From Gerris lacustris (lineage: Eukaryota; Arthropoda; Insecta; Hemiptera; Gerridae): 64,000 nucleotides of DNA. Each line of letters starts with the position of its first letter. Positions within the stretch are counted from its first letter, which is position 1. A model generated the notes under the pieces. It was not told the DNA's origin and did not search any database. It was given only the letters and a program-made list of their open reading frames with translations. Shown here one piece after another: positions 33,262-59,100 of this stretch. A program made the translations under genes and the position numbers. The stretch spans positions 61,575,633-61,639,632 of the forward strand of contig OX578280.1 of assembly GCA_951217055.1 (NCBI GenBank), in the 5' to 3' direction.

Positions 33262-33410
33262 TACTATATAAAAGTCGTTTTCCCAGGAAGAAAAATTTGG
33301 TTTAGGTAAGTTAAAAAGGCGAGAGTTAGGTTTCGATTCCTGACTAGGCTGGGATTATTTTTACAGTAAGTTTTGATTTAATAAGTCAATAATAATGAAA
33401 TAAACACCGA
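33262..33410 (-). mobile_element. Diverged RepC fragment
   Basis: The order of blocks GTCGTTTTCCCAGGAAG, a degenerate B box (GGTTTCGATTCCTGA) and GATTATTTTTACAGTAAG matches the tRNA-like region of RepC. Both outer parts are missing. Confidence 0.6.
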
Positions 33411-33995
33411 AAACATATTTATATATTTCTTTGTCTATCTAAGTACATTGGTCTTAACATCCCTTTGTCTTAATTGTTACTTTGACAAAGGAACGTATAA
33501 AATATATCAATTTAGATGTAAAAAAACAAAAAAACATTGGGGATTTGTAAAGAACAATATAAAGAAGTACCGGAAATTTTAGTATCAGTGGTGGGACAGA
33601 TTTTTTTCCAATAAAAGCCAGAGCAAGAAAGAAGTTACTAATAAATAACTAACCTTGAGCTACCTGTTCTAGTCAGGTAACAGCGACTGACATTACTCGG
33701 GGCCGATGAACGCTCGTTCTTGTTCCCTAAGGCCCCTCTAACACTGAAAGAATCTTCATGAATCTTAATCAACGAGAATCAGATGCGTATTTATTATGAA
33801 GTTAACCTTCCACGGAGAGAAAATGAGTCAAAATCAAGATATAAATACATTATAGCAGTAGAAACATTAATATATTGACCTATATTATAGCTACTATTAA
33901 ACTATACTAGCAGTTATATCACTTTTTAAGCGTATCCGATCGTAACTAACTAAATAAAAGTTTAAATACTCACATTTAACTCAAATTTATAGCCC
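33411..33995. other. Intergenic DNA, no feature identified
   Basis: No coding signal or repeat partner found. Confidence 0.35.
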
Positions 33996-34698
33996 AATAA
34001 ACAGGTCAAGTGTGTGCTAGTCAGCACACAGCGAGGGTCCGTAGGCAACCCTGTATAGTGTTTAACTGTAAAGTGTATAAACAGTGTTTTTTTTTAAATG
34101 CTAAAAAGCTTACTTTGAACTATTCTAAAGGGTCTGATATTCTCAAAACACACTCTGATAAAGTATTTTTGCCACTGAACCGGACTACAACCATATAAAT
34201 ACATCGAAAAGACCATAATTATAAAAAAAAACGTATTTTGTCAATAAAAAATAAAATAATATTTTTTTCGAAATTTCCAAAAAGTGGTATCTTTACTTTT
34301 GGTTGAAGAATATTTTTTCAGATTTTTTGCACTTCACATAAGCGAGATAAAAGGGGGGGGGGGGATACGTTTCACACCTACTTCAAACTTTCCTACGCTC
34401 GCCCTATCAAAGTTATATCCAAAGAATTATATATTTTTGTAATCAGCTCGACGGCTCGACGTACCCTTTCATATAATACCCCTCACGGTGTCGAAAAAAA
34501 AAATAAAAATTTTTTAAAAAAATATTTTTTTTAAGTCGCTATATTTTTAAAATATGTGGGTAGGTACAAGACACATACATGCCAAATTTCAAAGTGATCG
34601 GACGAAAGGTATAGCCGTGAGAGCAGGCGACAGGAGGGACGGATAGACACACGCAGGAAAATATAAGGGTCCTTGGTTTTGCCTACGGACCCTAAAAA
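33996..34698 (+). mobile_element. RepB copy 2 (most complete)
   Basis: This 703-bp copy starts AATAAACAGGTCAAGTGTGT and ends at GGACCCTAAAAA. Near the ends lie GGGTCCGTAGGCAA and its inverse TGCCTACGGACCC. Internal landmarks are CCTACGCTCGCCCTATC and a late CAAATTTCAAAGTGATCGG block followed by AGACACACGCAGG. A G-run lies at 34352-34362. No reading frame makes sense. Confidence 0.8.
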
Positions 34699-36609
34699 AG
34701 GCTAAGTCCATTTCAAGGAGGTTTACATTTTGTACACATTTTATCCTTAAAATAAATAAATTATTTTTATTATGGCATGCTTTGTTGAGAGTAGCTATTT
34801 GCTTGTACAAGACTATTATAAGTGTCTCCTTCGGTCACTTTAAACAGGTTTTACGCATTAATATGCTGGTCACGTAAACCATGTAGACCCAGCTGATGGG
34901 AGATGACACAATGACCCATCACGACAATAGTAGTAAAGAGCCGTCAAATTGGGCCAAAACTCTTGTAAACTGTTGCACCACAGATTAATGTTATTGTCTA
35001 ATAGTTCAGGTACTAAGCGCTAGTATCGACCTACCTAGTTTCCCGCATAATTTCAAATTGTATTCGTATTTTTAAATTGAATACTCCATAACGATTATAA
35101 TGTTTTTTCTAAACTATAAAATAAAAGTTTTATAACAATTTGATTTTAACGCTAGTAATTGAGTAAATTTGTCATTTATAAATTTCATTTCATGAATTTT
35201 AAACGTTGTTTCACAATAGTAGTTAACTTATTTTTATAATTTAATAGCTTAAGAATTAATTGGTTTCTTTTCAGTTTTACGCTTTTATATATTACCAATA
35301 ATGTGTCAATAATAAAATTGATGTATTTTTGCTAGCAAAATCTAATAAGATTAGTTAAAATGTGTAAGACTTTTATCAGAATTGTCAAAAGACGCTAATT
35401 ATAATTGGTCAGAATGTGTTAGTGCACTTAAATTATCATTATACAGTAAGAATATGTTAATAGATATGATCTTTAAATAGTATCAAATACAATCGGTCTA
35501 ATAGTATCGGTATACAATCAAATAATCATGGGTCAGAATGTGTTATTAACTAAACTTAATTGATCCAGATGTAACAATAGAAAACAAGTTTTAATCAGAA
35601 TGTGACAGAGGCCCCCAATTCATCATTGGTTTGAATTTGAAAAAAAAAATTGTGTATTGCTTTCAAAGTTGCAATAAATATATAAGTTATACAAACCATA
35701 ATGTCTTCGGGAGAAATGACCACGTAGAATAATGCACTTAGTTTTCACTCCTTTAATAATCACCTCATTTCTTAGAAATAAATCGAGAACAATAAACTAG
35801 AAATAATAAAAAAAGAGAGAAAATTTCACTTATGTTCGACAGAATAATCTGAAATATTTAAAAATTAAATGATTTGTGAAAAAAAATAATTATAATAGCA
35901 CTTGATTCTTGATACTTCGTCGAATAAACTTGTTGATTACGATAGAGAGAAAAAAGCCGGTTACGTAGATTACACCTGAACTAAGATGATACGCAACAAG
36001 CCGACGATAGACAGTAATGTCCGAGACTGAAAGTTTTTCAGCCCTCAGATTTGGTCTGGAGAGTGGTACAGTATGGGAGGGGATGTAGACGGGTAGGGGG
36101 TAAGACTTGCGCACAAACACTCGACTCGTCCCCTAACTAGAAATTCCCTCTTCCCGTGAAATCACTTAAAAGTCTGAGATTTCAAATTCCTTTCGTATTC
36201 AACAGTCTTGTGATTTTAGCATCACTTTCAGACCAAGTTTATAGAATTCTTTAAGGGGGGGGGGGGTATCTCGGTAACAAGGTCTCTTTTAAGTCAAGTT
36301 TTAAGCGGATTTTCCCGAGGAATGAAAACGAGTAGTGAAAGAACTGCCTTTACTGTTCTTACAGCTTACAAAAATAATAATAATTGTTCAACAATAAATT
36401 TCTTCCAAGTTTCAAAAATGGTGTCGACTTGTTCAATTTAGAATTTAATCCTTCTAAAAATCCGCTTCTATATCTTATCACTTCTTTGTCTTTTTTAAGT
36501 AATTATTCATCGTCTCCTTTTCCAATTTCTAATTTCACTTAACTGCAATCGAAATTAAAATACATAATACACTTTTTAGTCCAGGACCCAGGAGATAGCG
36601 TGCAAAAAA
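34699..36609. other. 1.9 kb intergenic DNA, no feature identified
   Basis: A G-run is at 36256-36266. Several TCAGAATGTGT-like words occur between 35350 and 35610, loosely repeated but not a clear array. No gene. Confidence 0.35.
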
Positions 36610-37223
36610 TCGGTCCGAGACAACTCAGACAAACTTTCTCATATTACTTTGTATTACGAGTTCATAATTACTTAGCCCAGTGTTTTCCATATATTAGTTT
36701 TCGTATGTACATTTAATATTAAATATTATTAAACATTTCATCAAAATGTATCATAAGAATAACTTCTACTGGTTGGGGAATCGAACCCGGGCTCTCTCCA
36801 TCCGCGTTTTAAGCTATTTTCTCAGAAACTAGTTTTTTCCCGGGAAAACGGCTTATAAGATTCGTATTTAAATGGACTACATTTTAGAATTTTTTAATCA
36901 AAATCGTCGGAACCGTTTTCGAGAAATAATTAATTTCACGATTTTTCAGAGTTTTTGGGGGTTAGCGCCCCAAAATTTAGAAATAAAATTTAATTCTCGA
37001 TTTCGCCTCGGGGTATGATTGTTCTGAACATGTATGCCAAATTTCGTCAAAATCGACCCAGTAGTTAAGGCTCCTGGCGTTTTTACAGACTACAGACAGA
37101 CAGACTTTTTTTTAAAAAAAACAACATTTTTTTGGTCTCAGGGGACATCAAAACGTGTTAATTCATCAAACTCACAAAATCGACTTTTCGCGCCGTCACA
37201 ATACTTTCTCTTTATATGAGAAA
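36610..37223 (+). mobile_element. RepC solitary copy
   Basis: It runs from TCGGTCCGAGACAACTCAGA to the GAGAAA hairpin end. It is preceded by GCAAAAAA and followed by GTAAACAA, a possibly mutated target duplication. The tRNA-like box is at about 36775-36800 on the minus strand. Confidence 0.85.
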
Positions 37224-37348
37224 GTAAACAAATGTCTGACTAACATCAAGATTAATTTTGTGTACAAGTAAATCTTTTGGTACCTTTTAAGAATATTATG
37301 TAGTCGGATAAGTTCATCTGCGGGACATAGCATGGCATTAGGCATTTG

Positions 37349-37378
<30 letters not shown>
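37349..37378. repeat. Poly-A tract
   Basis: About 30 consecutive A. No retroposon body was recognised immediately upstream. Confidence 0.95.
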
Positions 37379-37380
<2 letters not shown>

Positions 37381-37560
37381 CGCTGGAGAGCGGCCATATC
37401 CCTCTCTTTATGGTAGACAATGTGATTTTCATGTTCCTGTGTACAAATTTAGTTAGTAGACCAAAAAGCAAGTTGATAATAGTTTTTCACTTGATAGGGG
37501 ATCACTTTGATAATCAAAATCGCATTTATAGTAATTGTCGCATTTATCTTTGGTCCTCCT

Positions 37561-37583
37561 CCCCCCCCCCCCCCCCCCCCCCC
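37561..37583. repeat. Poly-C tract
   Basis: 23 consecutive C, preceded by TCCTCCT. Confidence 0.95.
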
Positions 37584-37917
37584 ATTTGTTACGATTTGTA
37601 TCTCGTTCACTTTAAGAAAAAAGAGGAGAGTCTGCCAAGAAGTATTGCTCTCTATATTTATATTCACTCCCTATCATAGTAAATAAGACTCTAGTATGTT
37701 TGGTGTTTGGAATAATACGCATGAGCATAAAATATTACTGGGCATCGCGTGGCTCTCTCATTGAAGAAAGCGTAATACAATAAATATTGAATATTAAGAT
37801 TAATCAGTTTCTTTTCATCATTGTTTGCATGTCCCATCAAATAGATGAAGTAATAGGATTTTTTCCCGTTGGCCGTTCGCGCGGAAACTTGGGCGCCTAC
37901 TTAAACTTTAAACAATA

Positions 37918-37974
37918 CTGTGTTGGCTACCGTTCGCTGTGTGCTGACTAGCACACACTTTACTTGTTTATTTG
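37918..37974 (-). mobile_element. RepB end fragment
   Basis: Only the 5' terminal block of RepB is present, in inverse orientation: CTGTGTGCTGACTAGCACAC followed by TTACTTGTTTATT. Confidence 0.7.
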
Positions 37975-39083
37975 TATTGTAAGAAGCTCGCTTCAAAATT
38001 AGTATTTATGTTAACGCTAACTCTAAATATAGTATGTATATTACCTATGTGGGCGTTCAGTACGTGTTACATGCGATAATTCATGTTATACAATGTATTT
38101 TTGGAGTGGTTGATTTAGTATATGTTCCAAAATTAGGAGAAGGTTCATAGACCTGAGACTCTGAGCCCCTTTTTAGTAATACAATTACACTCGGCCATGT
38201 TATTCATAATGAACACTAGAACCATGATTAAACAAATGTTTTTTTTATTTCAACGTCCATTAATATTAATGTTAAAACAAGTAGTCTATACATGTTCAGC
38301 CAAGCAGTGGCTATTTTATCTTTTATCATCGATTATACCTTGCTAATTAGCAGCTAATGTGATTTTAAATTAATCAACTTATTCGCCGGAAGTATCAGTT
38401 AGTATATAATTTGGTTTACCAGAGGTTTTTTGAAATTCTTAAATGTCTTCATTTGAATTAGTATAACAATGGACATTAAAACATAAAATTACCTGCTAAA
38501 AAGTCTGAGAGTAATGAATCAATAATAGCAGATTACCAAGAAAATAATAACTGTAGTTTGACCAGATCAAACCAAATAATATTTCTTTTTTTTATCAGCA
38601 TACGGCAAACTGATGATCAGTATTATTAATATTATCGATAAATTTCGCTCAAATAGATCGATCAGGATCAATTTTATAGGCGAAATTGATTAGACATTAT
38701 AGTCTGCTGTCCATTTAACCCATTTTTGTTTTACCATTTAACCCATTGTTGTTATAGAGGGGATATACGGGTGGAAAAAACAACTGGGATAACTAATAAC
38801 CTACGCTATAGATTCACAAGCACTTAAACACGAAATATCACATCAAAATGTAGTATTTTTGTAACAAATTAAGCGCTATTTGAACACGAGGTACTCTTTT
38901 TACTTTGTTACCGACCCTAACAGAAAGAAAGTGGTGGGTAACAAATTGAAAGAGGCGCTCCAGACACCTCTTTTATTTTGTTACTTTCCTATATTGATAA
39001 CTGTAATATGTTGAAAAGTAGGATGGGTATTAGTAATAACTATGACCTAGTAGTAGTAGTAGTAGTAGTCTAGTACTTCCTAC
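37975..39083. other. Intergenic DNA, no feature identified
   Basis: No gene. A (GTA)n tract at 39050-39068 borders the following SINE. Confidence 0.4.
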
Positions 39084-39084
39084 T

Positions 39085-39380
39085 AGAAAGGGTAGGACGA
39101 ACCACTTGTTCGAACCTTGCAATTAGGCCATCACTTAGGCCCTTTTTACGCCCCGTGGTGGAGAGTTCCAGCTACTTCACACAACATACATTTGTACATT
39201 GTACCACCGAAGCGAGTATGTTGTGGTCATTAGTAAGCTATATAAGCGTGTGTCAAAGCGTGGGGGAAGAGTCCCCATAAAGGGTGTCCCTCGCCCTCGC
39301 CCTGCACCGTCCACGATTCATTGATGCAATTCAGAGTATCATGGCACAAGATCGAACCCACGACCTCGAGTTGCATCAAC
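39085..39380 (-). mobile_element. RepN SINE copy 1
   Basis: It matches 48942-49198 over the GGTAGGACGAACCACTTGTT end, the GTGGTGGAGAGTT block and the AAGCGAGTATGTTGTGGTCA block. On the minus strand a B box (GGGTTCGATCTTG) is at about 39350-39364. This copy has an extra GC-richer insert near 39260-39310 and lacks the A-box end. Confidence 0.7.
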
Positions 39381-39592
39381 TATGACCTAAGTCAGTAACT
39401 ATTAAGGAAAAGGGATATTTATAGTTTTACTTTGAGACAAAGGAATACCACACTTTTAATTAATAATATCCAAATAACAAAAGGTGGGTAACAAAGTATA
39501 AGAGTGCAAAGTGTAAGAGTGCCCAAAACGATATTAACAAAGTAACTATGTACATATGTATAAAAAATTTGCTCTATATCCTACCGAAAAAG

Positions 39593-40515
39593 GTAGGGGA
39601 GGGAGACCGGGGACGGTTGAAACATTTTTTACAAAATCGCTTCCTGCAAAAATATTTTAACCTCAATGTATTTGACAGTGGGCCTTAATTGAACTTTAGT
39701 TATCAGACTAGAAATGGATGAGGTTATAGTAAGATTATCTGCATTATAAAAATATTTATTGGCATTTTAAAAATTCAGGAAAAATGTTTCAACCGACCCC
39801 ATACCAGGAGCGGTTGTAACAGTTATTGGGGTTAGTTGTAACACTAACAGAATAAAGAGAATTATGTTAGAAATACTTATTTATCGAGTCAAAATCGCAG
39901 AACATGAAGCAAAATAATTGAATAATTGGTCATACGCAGAATAATAGGTGTTTAAGATAAATGAAACAATAATAAATATTCTAAATGTAATTTGTGTCAT
40001 ATATGTTGTAGTTCAATGATAATTAACATTAAAACTAATAAAATTTGACGAAAGGAAAAAAAAATTTAAATTATTTAAATGAAGCTTAAAGTGTATTTGA
40101 AAATTTCATACTTTATAGCCAGCTGGTAACATAATTGTAAACATTGTTACAACCGTACCCAGAACATGTTTTAAAAAAGTTGTCGTCATAACCTCCGAAA
40201 TAAACAATAATTTAGATAAAAAAGAATTACACCTTGAACTTCCATAACCAAAGTTCTTACGTTAAAAACTATCATAACCACAACTATTTTAGTTTTGGAT
40301 AAAAAAGCAAAAGAGTAGCAACAAAAATACTTACTTTTTGACGCGAAAACACAATACCCCCTCTCAGAAACTTATGATAAACTCAAAATGACACCAAACC
40401 CAAAAGTTCAGATTCTGCCACGGAAGCCGCGTCTCTTTTCCTTGGTTGTTCCCAAATATCGCTAATTTTCCCACCCATTAATTGGGTTGTTTCAACCGTC
40501 CCCGGTCTCCCCTAC
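39593..40515. mobile_element. RepL: 0.92-kb TIR element
   Basis: The left end GTAGGGGAGGGAGACCGGGG is followed by ACGGTTGAAAC. The right end is the inverse (GTTTCAACCGTCCCCGG, then TCTCCCCTAC), with a 4-bp insertion in the left TIR. An internal GAGCGGTTGTAACAG and TTACAACCG repeat the terminal theme. No transposase. Its last bases, CTAC, overlap the start of RepF copy 2. Confidence 0.75.
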
Positions 40516-40746
40516 TTCTTTAGATTGTCATTCCCCTATGTGTTTTTAGAATATATATGACTATATACTATATAACTATTAAGACAAAGTGATGTTGAGT
40601 CCAATGTACTTTGGGACAAAGGAATATCACTCTTCTGTTTTTATAAGGAGAGTAACTCACTAAAGAAGAACATTCCATACACCTTCTTTAGATTGTTACT
40701 CCTCTCTGTTTTCTCTATAAGGCGAGTAACAATCTAAAGAAGTGCC
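40512..40746. mobile_element. RepF copy 2
   Basis: It has the same inverted ends as 5655-5894 and the same internal TGGGACAAAGGAATATCA block. It directly abuts RepL. Confidence 0.8.
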
Positions 40747-40837
40747 TACATATGTACATTGTACATTGTAAGTTTGTTATAATAACGTTTTGGTTCAGGC
40801 CTATATCTCCAGCGGTTTTCTTGGCCTGGCCAGGAGA

Positions 40838-41946
40838 TTAAAGCCTGGTTTACACGATCAAAGTATACTTGGTCCAAGTAGTGGAACTTAGATACACTAC
40901 AAAGTAGAGGTTAAGATAGATTGTGTGAAATTTTTTTTCCCCCTAGAACTTTCAGTTAAATTGTACTTATTAAGTTTTAAAACAGTGGTGATATGATATA
41001 TCACCTTCTGGATAACAAAACCCAGCTTAACCTCACATCTGTCATTTTTAGAGTCAAAACCAAGGACCCTTATATTTTCCTGCGTGTGTCTGTCCGTCCG
41101 TCCGGTCGCCTGCTCTCACGGCTACACCTTTTGTCCCATCACTTTGAAATTCGGCATGTATGTGTCTTGTACCTACCCACATATTTTAAAAATATAGCGA
41201 CTTATTTTAAAAAAAAAATCAAAACAATTAGGGTAAAAAACCTTAAGGGTTAACATTTTTTTATTTTTTTTCGACACCGCGAGGGGTATCATATGAAAGG
41301 GTACATCGAGCTGATTACAAAAATATATAATTCTTTGGCTATAACTTTGATAGGGCGAGCGTAGGCAAGTTTGAAGTGGGTGTCAAACGTGTGGGGATAG
41401 AAGGGGGGGGGGGGCCTTCTATCTCGCTTATGTGAAGTGCAAAAAATCTGAAAAAATTCCTGAACATTCTTCGACGAAAAGTAAAGATACCACTTTTTGG
41501 AAATTTCGAGAAAAAATATTATTTTATTTTTTAATTGACAAAATACTTTTTTTTTTTTAATTATGGTCTTTTCGATGTATTTATATGATTGTAGTCCGGT
41601 TCAGTGGCAAAAATAATTCTTTATCAGAGTGTGTTTTGAGAATATCAGACCCTTAGGATAGTTCAAAGTAAGCTTTATAGCATTTCAAAAAAAAACTGTT
41701 TATACACTTTACAATTAAACACTATACAGTGTGGCCTACGGACCCTCGTTGTGCGCTGACTAGCTCACACTTGACCTGTTTATTTTACTGCTTGTTCTCA
41801 TAATATGTCAGGTGGGCCGCATATTTGTTTATATCAAAGTCAACTTGGAACTTTGATACAATGTTTATACGATCCAAGTGGCGTCAAAGTAGAGTCAAAA
41901 CTGACTTGGTCCAAGTATATACTTGGGCCGTGTAAACCCGGCTTAA
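40838..41946. mobile_element. RepM: TIR element hosting RepB copy 3
   Basis: The ends are inverted. TTAAAGCCTGGTTTACACG plus TATACTTGGTCCAAGT on the left pairs with ACTTGGTCCAAGTATATACT and CGTGTAAACCCGGCTTAA on the right. TTAA at both ends fits a TTAA target, a piggyBac-like feature, but the superfamily is inferred only from this. With RepB removed, the element is about 370 bp. Confidence 0.7.
41045..41784 (-). mobile_element. RepB copy 3, nested in RepM
   Basis: An inverse full-length RepB. It preserves the uninterrupted version of the site where RepC entered RepB copy 1 (a single GTAAAAAA near 41234). A G-run is at 41403-41414. Confidence 0.85.
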
Positions 41947-42570
41947 TTAACGGTTTTATACGGATACCTATTTGTTATGAGCACATCGATTACAATTCCA
42001 AAAAATATAGAACAATTTGTCAATAAGTTGACACTGACAGCTTGAATGTCGATAATTTTAAAATATGGAAGAGTAACTAAGATCTTGTGGTGAAGGAAAG
42101 GAGATGGAGAGAATTGAGACTTTAAGCCTCATCTTAACAACCATGGTAAAATTAAATAAATTATTTAAAATTTAAATTTCTTAAGATGATTCCATTTTAT
42201 TATAAATGGGTACTATTTTCCACTATACAATACAAAATAAATCGTGTTATTATTTAAATTTACGGCTAATCTGCAGTTATCCATACAGTCGAGATTCGCT
42301 TGGCGGCACAATTTCGCTTGATTTATACACTTAAGATATGATATCTCTTTGTCAAAAGAGTACATTTTTAAGATTTATACATTTGAAAGATTATATGCAT
42401 ATAATTATTACATTTTAGAGATGATCAAATCTTTCATTTTATATAATATAATAAAGAAGGATCACTCGGGGTTGGCGGATCGATGTATCAGCTTATAAAC
42501 CTTATAATAGAAATGATTATATAGACGCCACTCAACAGAGCTTTATATCGCGATGCCAGGTGAATAGTGA
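41947..42570. other. Intergenic DNA, no feature identified
   Basis: No coding signal or inverted ends recognised. Confidence 0.4.
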
Positions 42571-42645
42571 GTCAGAGTCAGGTATCGAACCCGGATCTTC
42601 TGATTTTAGAGCGTGAATGATTCCAATGAGCTACCGCAGGTATCC
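42571..42645 (-). ncRNA. tRNA-like sequence / SINE head
   Basis: On the minus strand, GGATACCTGCGGTAGCTCAT has a very good A box (TAGCTCATTGG). About 37 bases later GGGTTCGATACC is a good B box. The 3' acceptor strand does not pair with the 5' GGATACC and the anticodon arm is poor, so this is a tRNA-derived SINE head or tRNA pseudogene, not a functional tRNA. No poly-A or second copy was found. Confidence 0.5.
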
Positions 42646-43622
42646 TATTGAGCCCAATGAAGTCATGTGTTCTATTACAAAATTTATCAATTATAAGTAT
42701 TTACTTATTGATAGAACGATGTTGCTTAAGTTTTTTCCTTGACATATTTTACTGTTAACAGTTCGCGGGGAATGAATCATTGTTCTATATTTAATCTATT
42801 AATCGTTTCCGCACGCTTAGACATCAGACCTTTTGGACGCATTATCAACTTATTAGGTAAACCAAGTCAAAATGAAATGGTTGTGCGTGAAGTCTAACAT
42901 AAAAAGGGTTTCGTTGGTATTGTAAACATGAAACGATGGCACGCATAATGTTGATGCTTTTTAACAAAATGGCGTGAAAAATTAAACAACTTACACAAGA
43001 ATAAGAATGTAAAGTTTCATTCATTGATTAAATAGTATTGGAACCGTAAAGAGTGACAGACAGACAGACACAGAAACGAAACTATAATAGTCTTTTTTGG
43101 CTTTTCCAAAGAAACACTAAAAACAAAAAACATCACTTGCCTGAGTTTCTATTGCAAGAAATAAGTGTTAACAAGTTTTGTATTCCCCACCTACTAACGC
43201 CTACTATCTAGTTTCTTATTACCTCATATTTTCATTATAATTTTCTTCTTCTCCTTATTATGCACTCATTTCAGTTAGATTTTATTATGCTCTAAAGGGG
43301 CAATCATCGACATTGGTACATTGGATTTGGGGGCCTCCTGGCAACCGGGGCCAGCCCAAAATGCGGGCCCGTACGGGCCCATAGTTACGCACTGGCGGAT
43401 AGAGCGTATATTTCCAGTATCTTTTTACCTTAGATGATATAACATGCTTTTTATAAGCAGCACTGCCAACACAAAAATAGAAAAAGATATTTATATCCTT
43501 TTTAATGCTTATGTATTTTATTATTATAATTTATTCATTATTTTTAATAAGAAAAATCTATCTATTAAAAATAAGTCTATTGTTATCGAACTAATGTTAA
43601 TCGGTATTGTTTTGTTGTACAG
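42646..43622. other. Upstream flank of the host gene
   Basis: It holds a (CAGA)n block at 43056-43073. A GC-rich segment at 43300-43394 ends in AGTTACGCACTG, the inverse of the CAGTGCGTAACT form common to hAT-like ends. A 16-bp perfect palindrome GGGCCCGTACGGGCCC is at 43365-43380. I see no promoter that I can support. Confidence 0.4.
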
Positions 43623-43719
43623 ATCAAAGATAAATAAATTGAGGACGATGGATAAGGAGGGCAAGAAAGAGGTGACTTAGAGGGAACAGAAGATCGCTTT
43701 GGAAAGATCAAGACGCAAT

Positions 43720-57688
<13,969 letters not shown>

Positions 57689-58169
57689 GTTATTTTTTTT
57701 CTTATCTGCAATTATGGAAAAAGGCAACCAACCAATATTCCATTTCTAACTAGTGATGAAGTGCATAAAGAACTCGTGTAGAATTGAGCTCTTATATCGG
57801 CCATACTATGTCTTAAAAGATGTGCGTTATTATTTACTCAGAACCAATATACCATAATGTTATCTAAATTCAATTCCACAAAATCTCCGTCAAAACTACT
57901 AATGAATTATGTATTAAATATGGCTACCAGGATAATTTTTCGGTTAAAACCTTGCATATTCTTAATCAACTTGAAAGAGCTTTAAAATTATTTTATGTAA
58001 TATGCCATATAAGTGTGAAGTTAATTTTTAAAACCCTCATTTTAGCCATATTTGTTGCAAAACTTTTGTTAGCTACATATATTCTTTTCCTACTCTTCGA
58101 GACCTTTAAAACCATGTATGGCCTGTCATGCTGAGTAAATGCAAATATTTTTTTAATAAAATAATAATT

Positions 58170-58460
58170 ACCTACCTAAAATGCAAGGCAAATATGAGGA
58201 GACTGTCTAAACAGACAAGCGCAAGCAAGCGCGCAATACCATTATCTACAAATTTTGTATAAACAGGCAAGCTCAGCGAGCTTGCAATAATTCCATAGAA
58301 TACCTGATGATTACCTACATATGCTGTATAAACAGAGGTAGGTAGCGAGCTTGCAAAAACTTCTAAATGAAGATTATCTACAAATGCAAGGCAGATATGG
58401 TAAGACCAAGCTTTATAGACAGACAAGCGCAGCGAACCTGCAATAACTTTATAAATATAA
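58170..58460 (-). repeat. RepG array, inverted, four decayed units
   Basis: Cores such as CAAGCTCAGCGAGCTTGCAA occur near 58226, 58265, 58335 and 58423, each preceded by TGTATAAACAG-like sequence. This is the reverse complement of the array at 28195-28850. Confidence 0.8.
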
Positions 58461-58489
58461 ATACCCAAGTAGCACAGCTTATCCAAAAG

Positions 58490-58765
58490 ACATCCCTGGG
58501 ATATCCTTTAGTCCAGATTTGATCCTGTCCATAATCGTTGATACATGGGCATCCTCTATGGTTATCCCGATTTGCCTCATTGGGTCATCCTAAGGATGAC
58601 CTATGGATATCCTTAACGGGATGTCCAGTTAAGGGTATCCTATATGGACATCGAGTTAAGGGTATCCTATGGACATCCAGTTGGGGGTATCCTATGGACA
58701 CCTAGTTAAGGGTATTCGATGGATGTCCTTAATGGGATGTCCAGTTAGGAGTATATCCTATGGAT
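58490..58765 (+). repeat. Degenerate tandem repeat (GGATGTCCAGTTAAGGGTATCC type)
   Basis: About six irregular units of 26-45 bp, built from GGATATCC, ATGTCCAGTTAAG and GGGTATCCTATGG words. Many half-units are self-complementary (GGATATCC). Confidence 0.8.
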
Positions 58766-58839
58766 GAGTTACAATTTCAAAAGCTTTTTGCTTTTATTAA
58801 AAAATGTTAACAGATTATATGGGACACCTTCTTACAAAT

Positions 58840-59100
58840 TTTAAGTTAAATATTTGAATACTTTTTCTTATTTTAAAGACCATTAAAACGATGTCGATGT
58901 ATAGCATGTCATGCCAATTAAAACTTTCTCTTAGACATCCTTATAATTGGCTGACATCTTGAAAATATTAAATGTGAAATTTTAATAGTTATTTACTCTT
59001 TTTATACTCTTAAATACCTTAAAAACGACGTGTAACATATCATCGTGACTAACAACTTTTTGTTAAGTTGTCCGGCCTTTTTGGCCGCCATCTTGAAAAC
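58840..59100 (+). repeat. RepH units in composite copy 2
   Basis: Two units with GCATGTCATG/ACATATCATCG and GGCCGCCATCTTGAAAA. Confidence 0.8.

Noticed and set aside
34010..34198. A 62-codon frame in RepB
   Set aside because: It is not conserved in the other RepB copies, which have stops and frameshifts in the same place.
43444..43622. N-terminal extension of exon 1 (open upstream to 43444)
   Set aside because: The upstream residues are Ile/Asn/Tyr-rich, as expected of AT-rich intron, and a good acceptor (TTGTACAG) lies at 43622.
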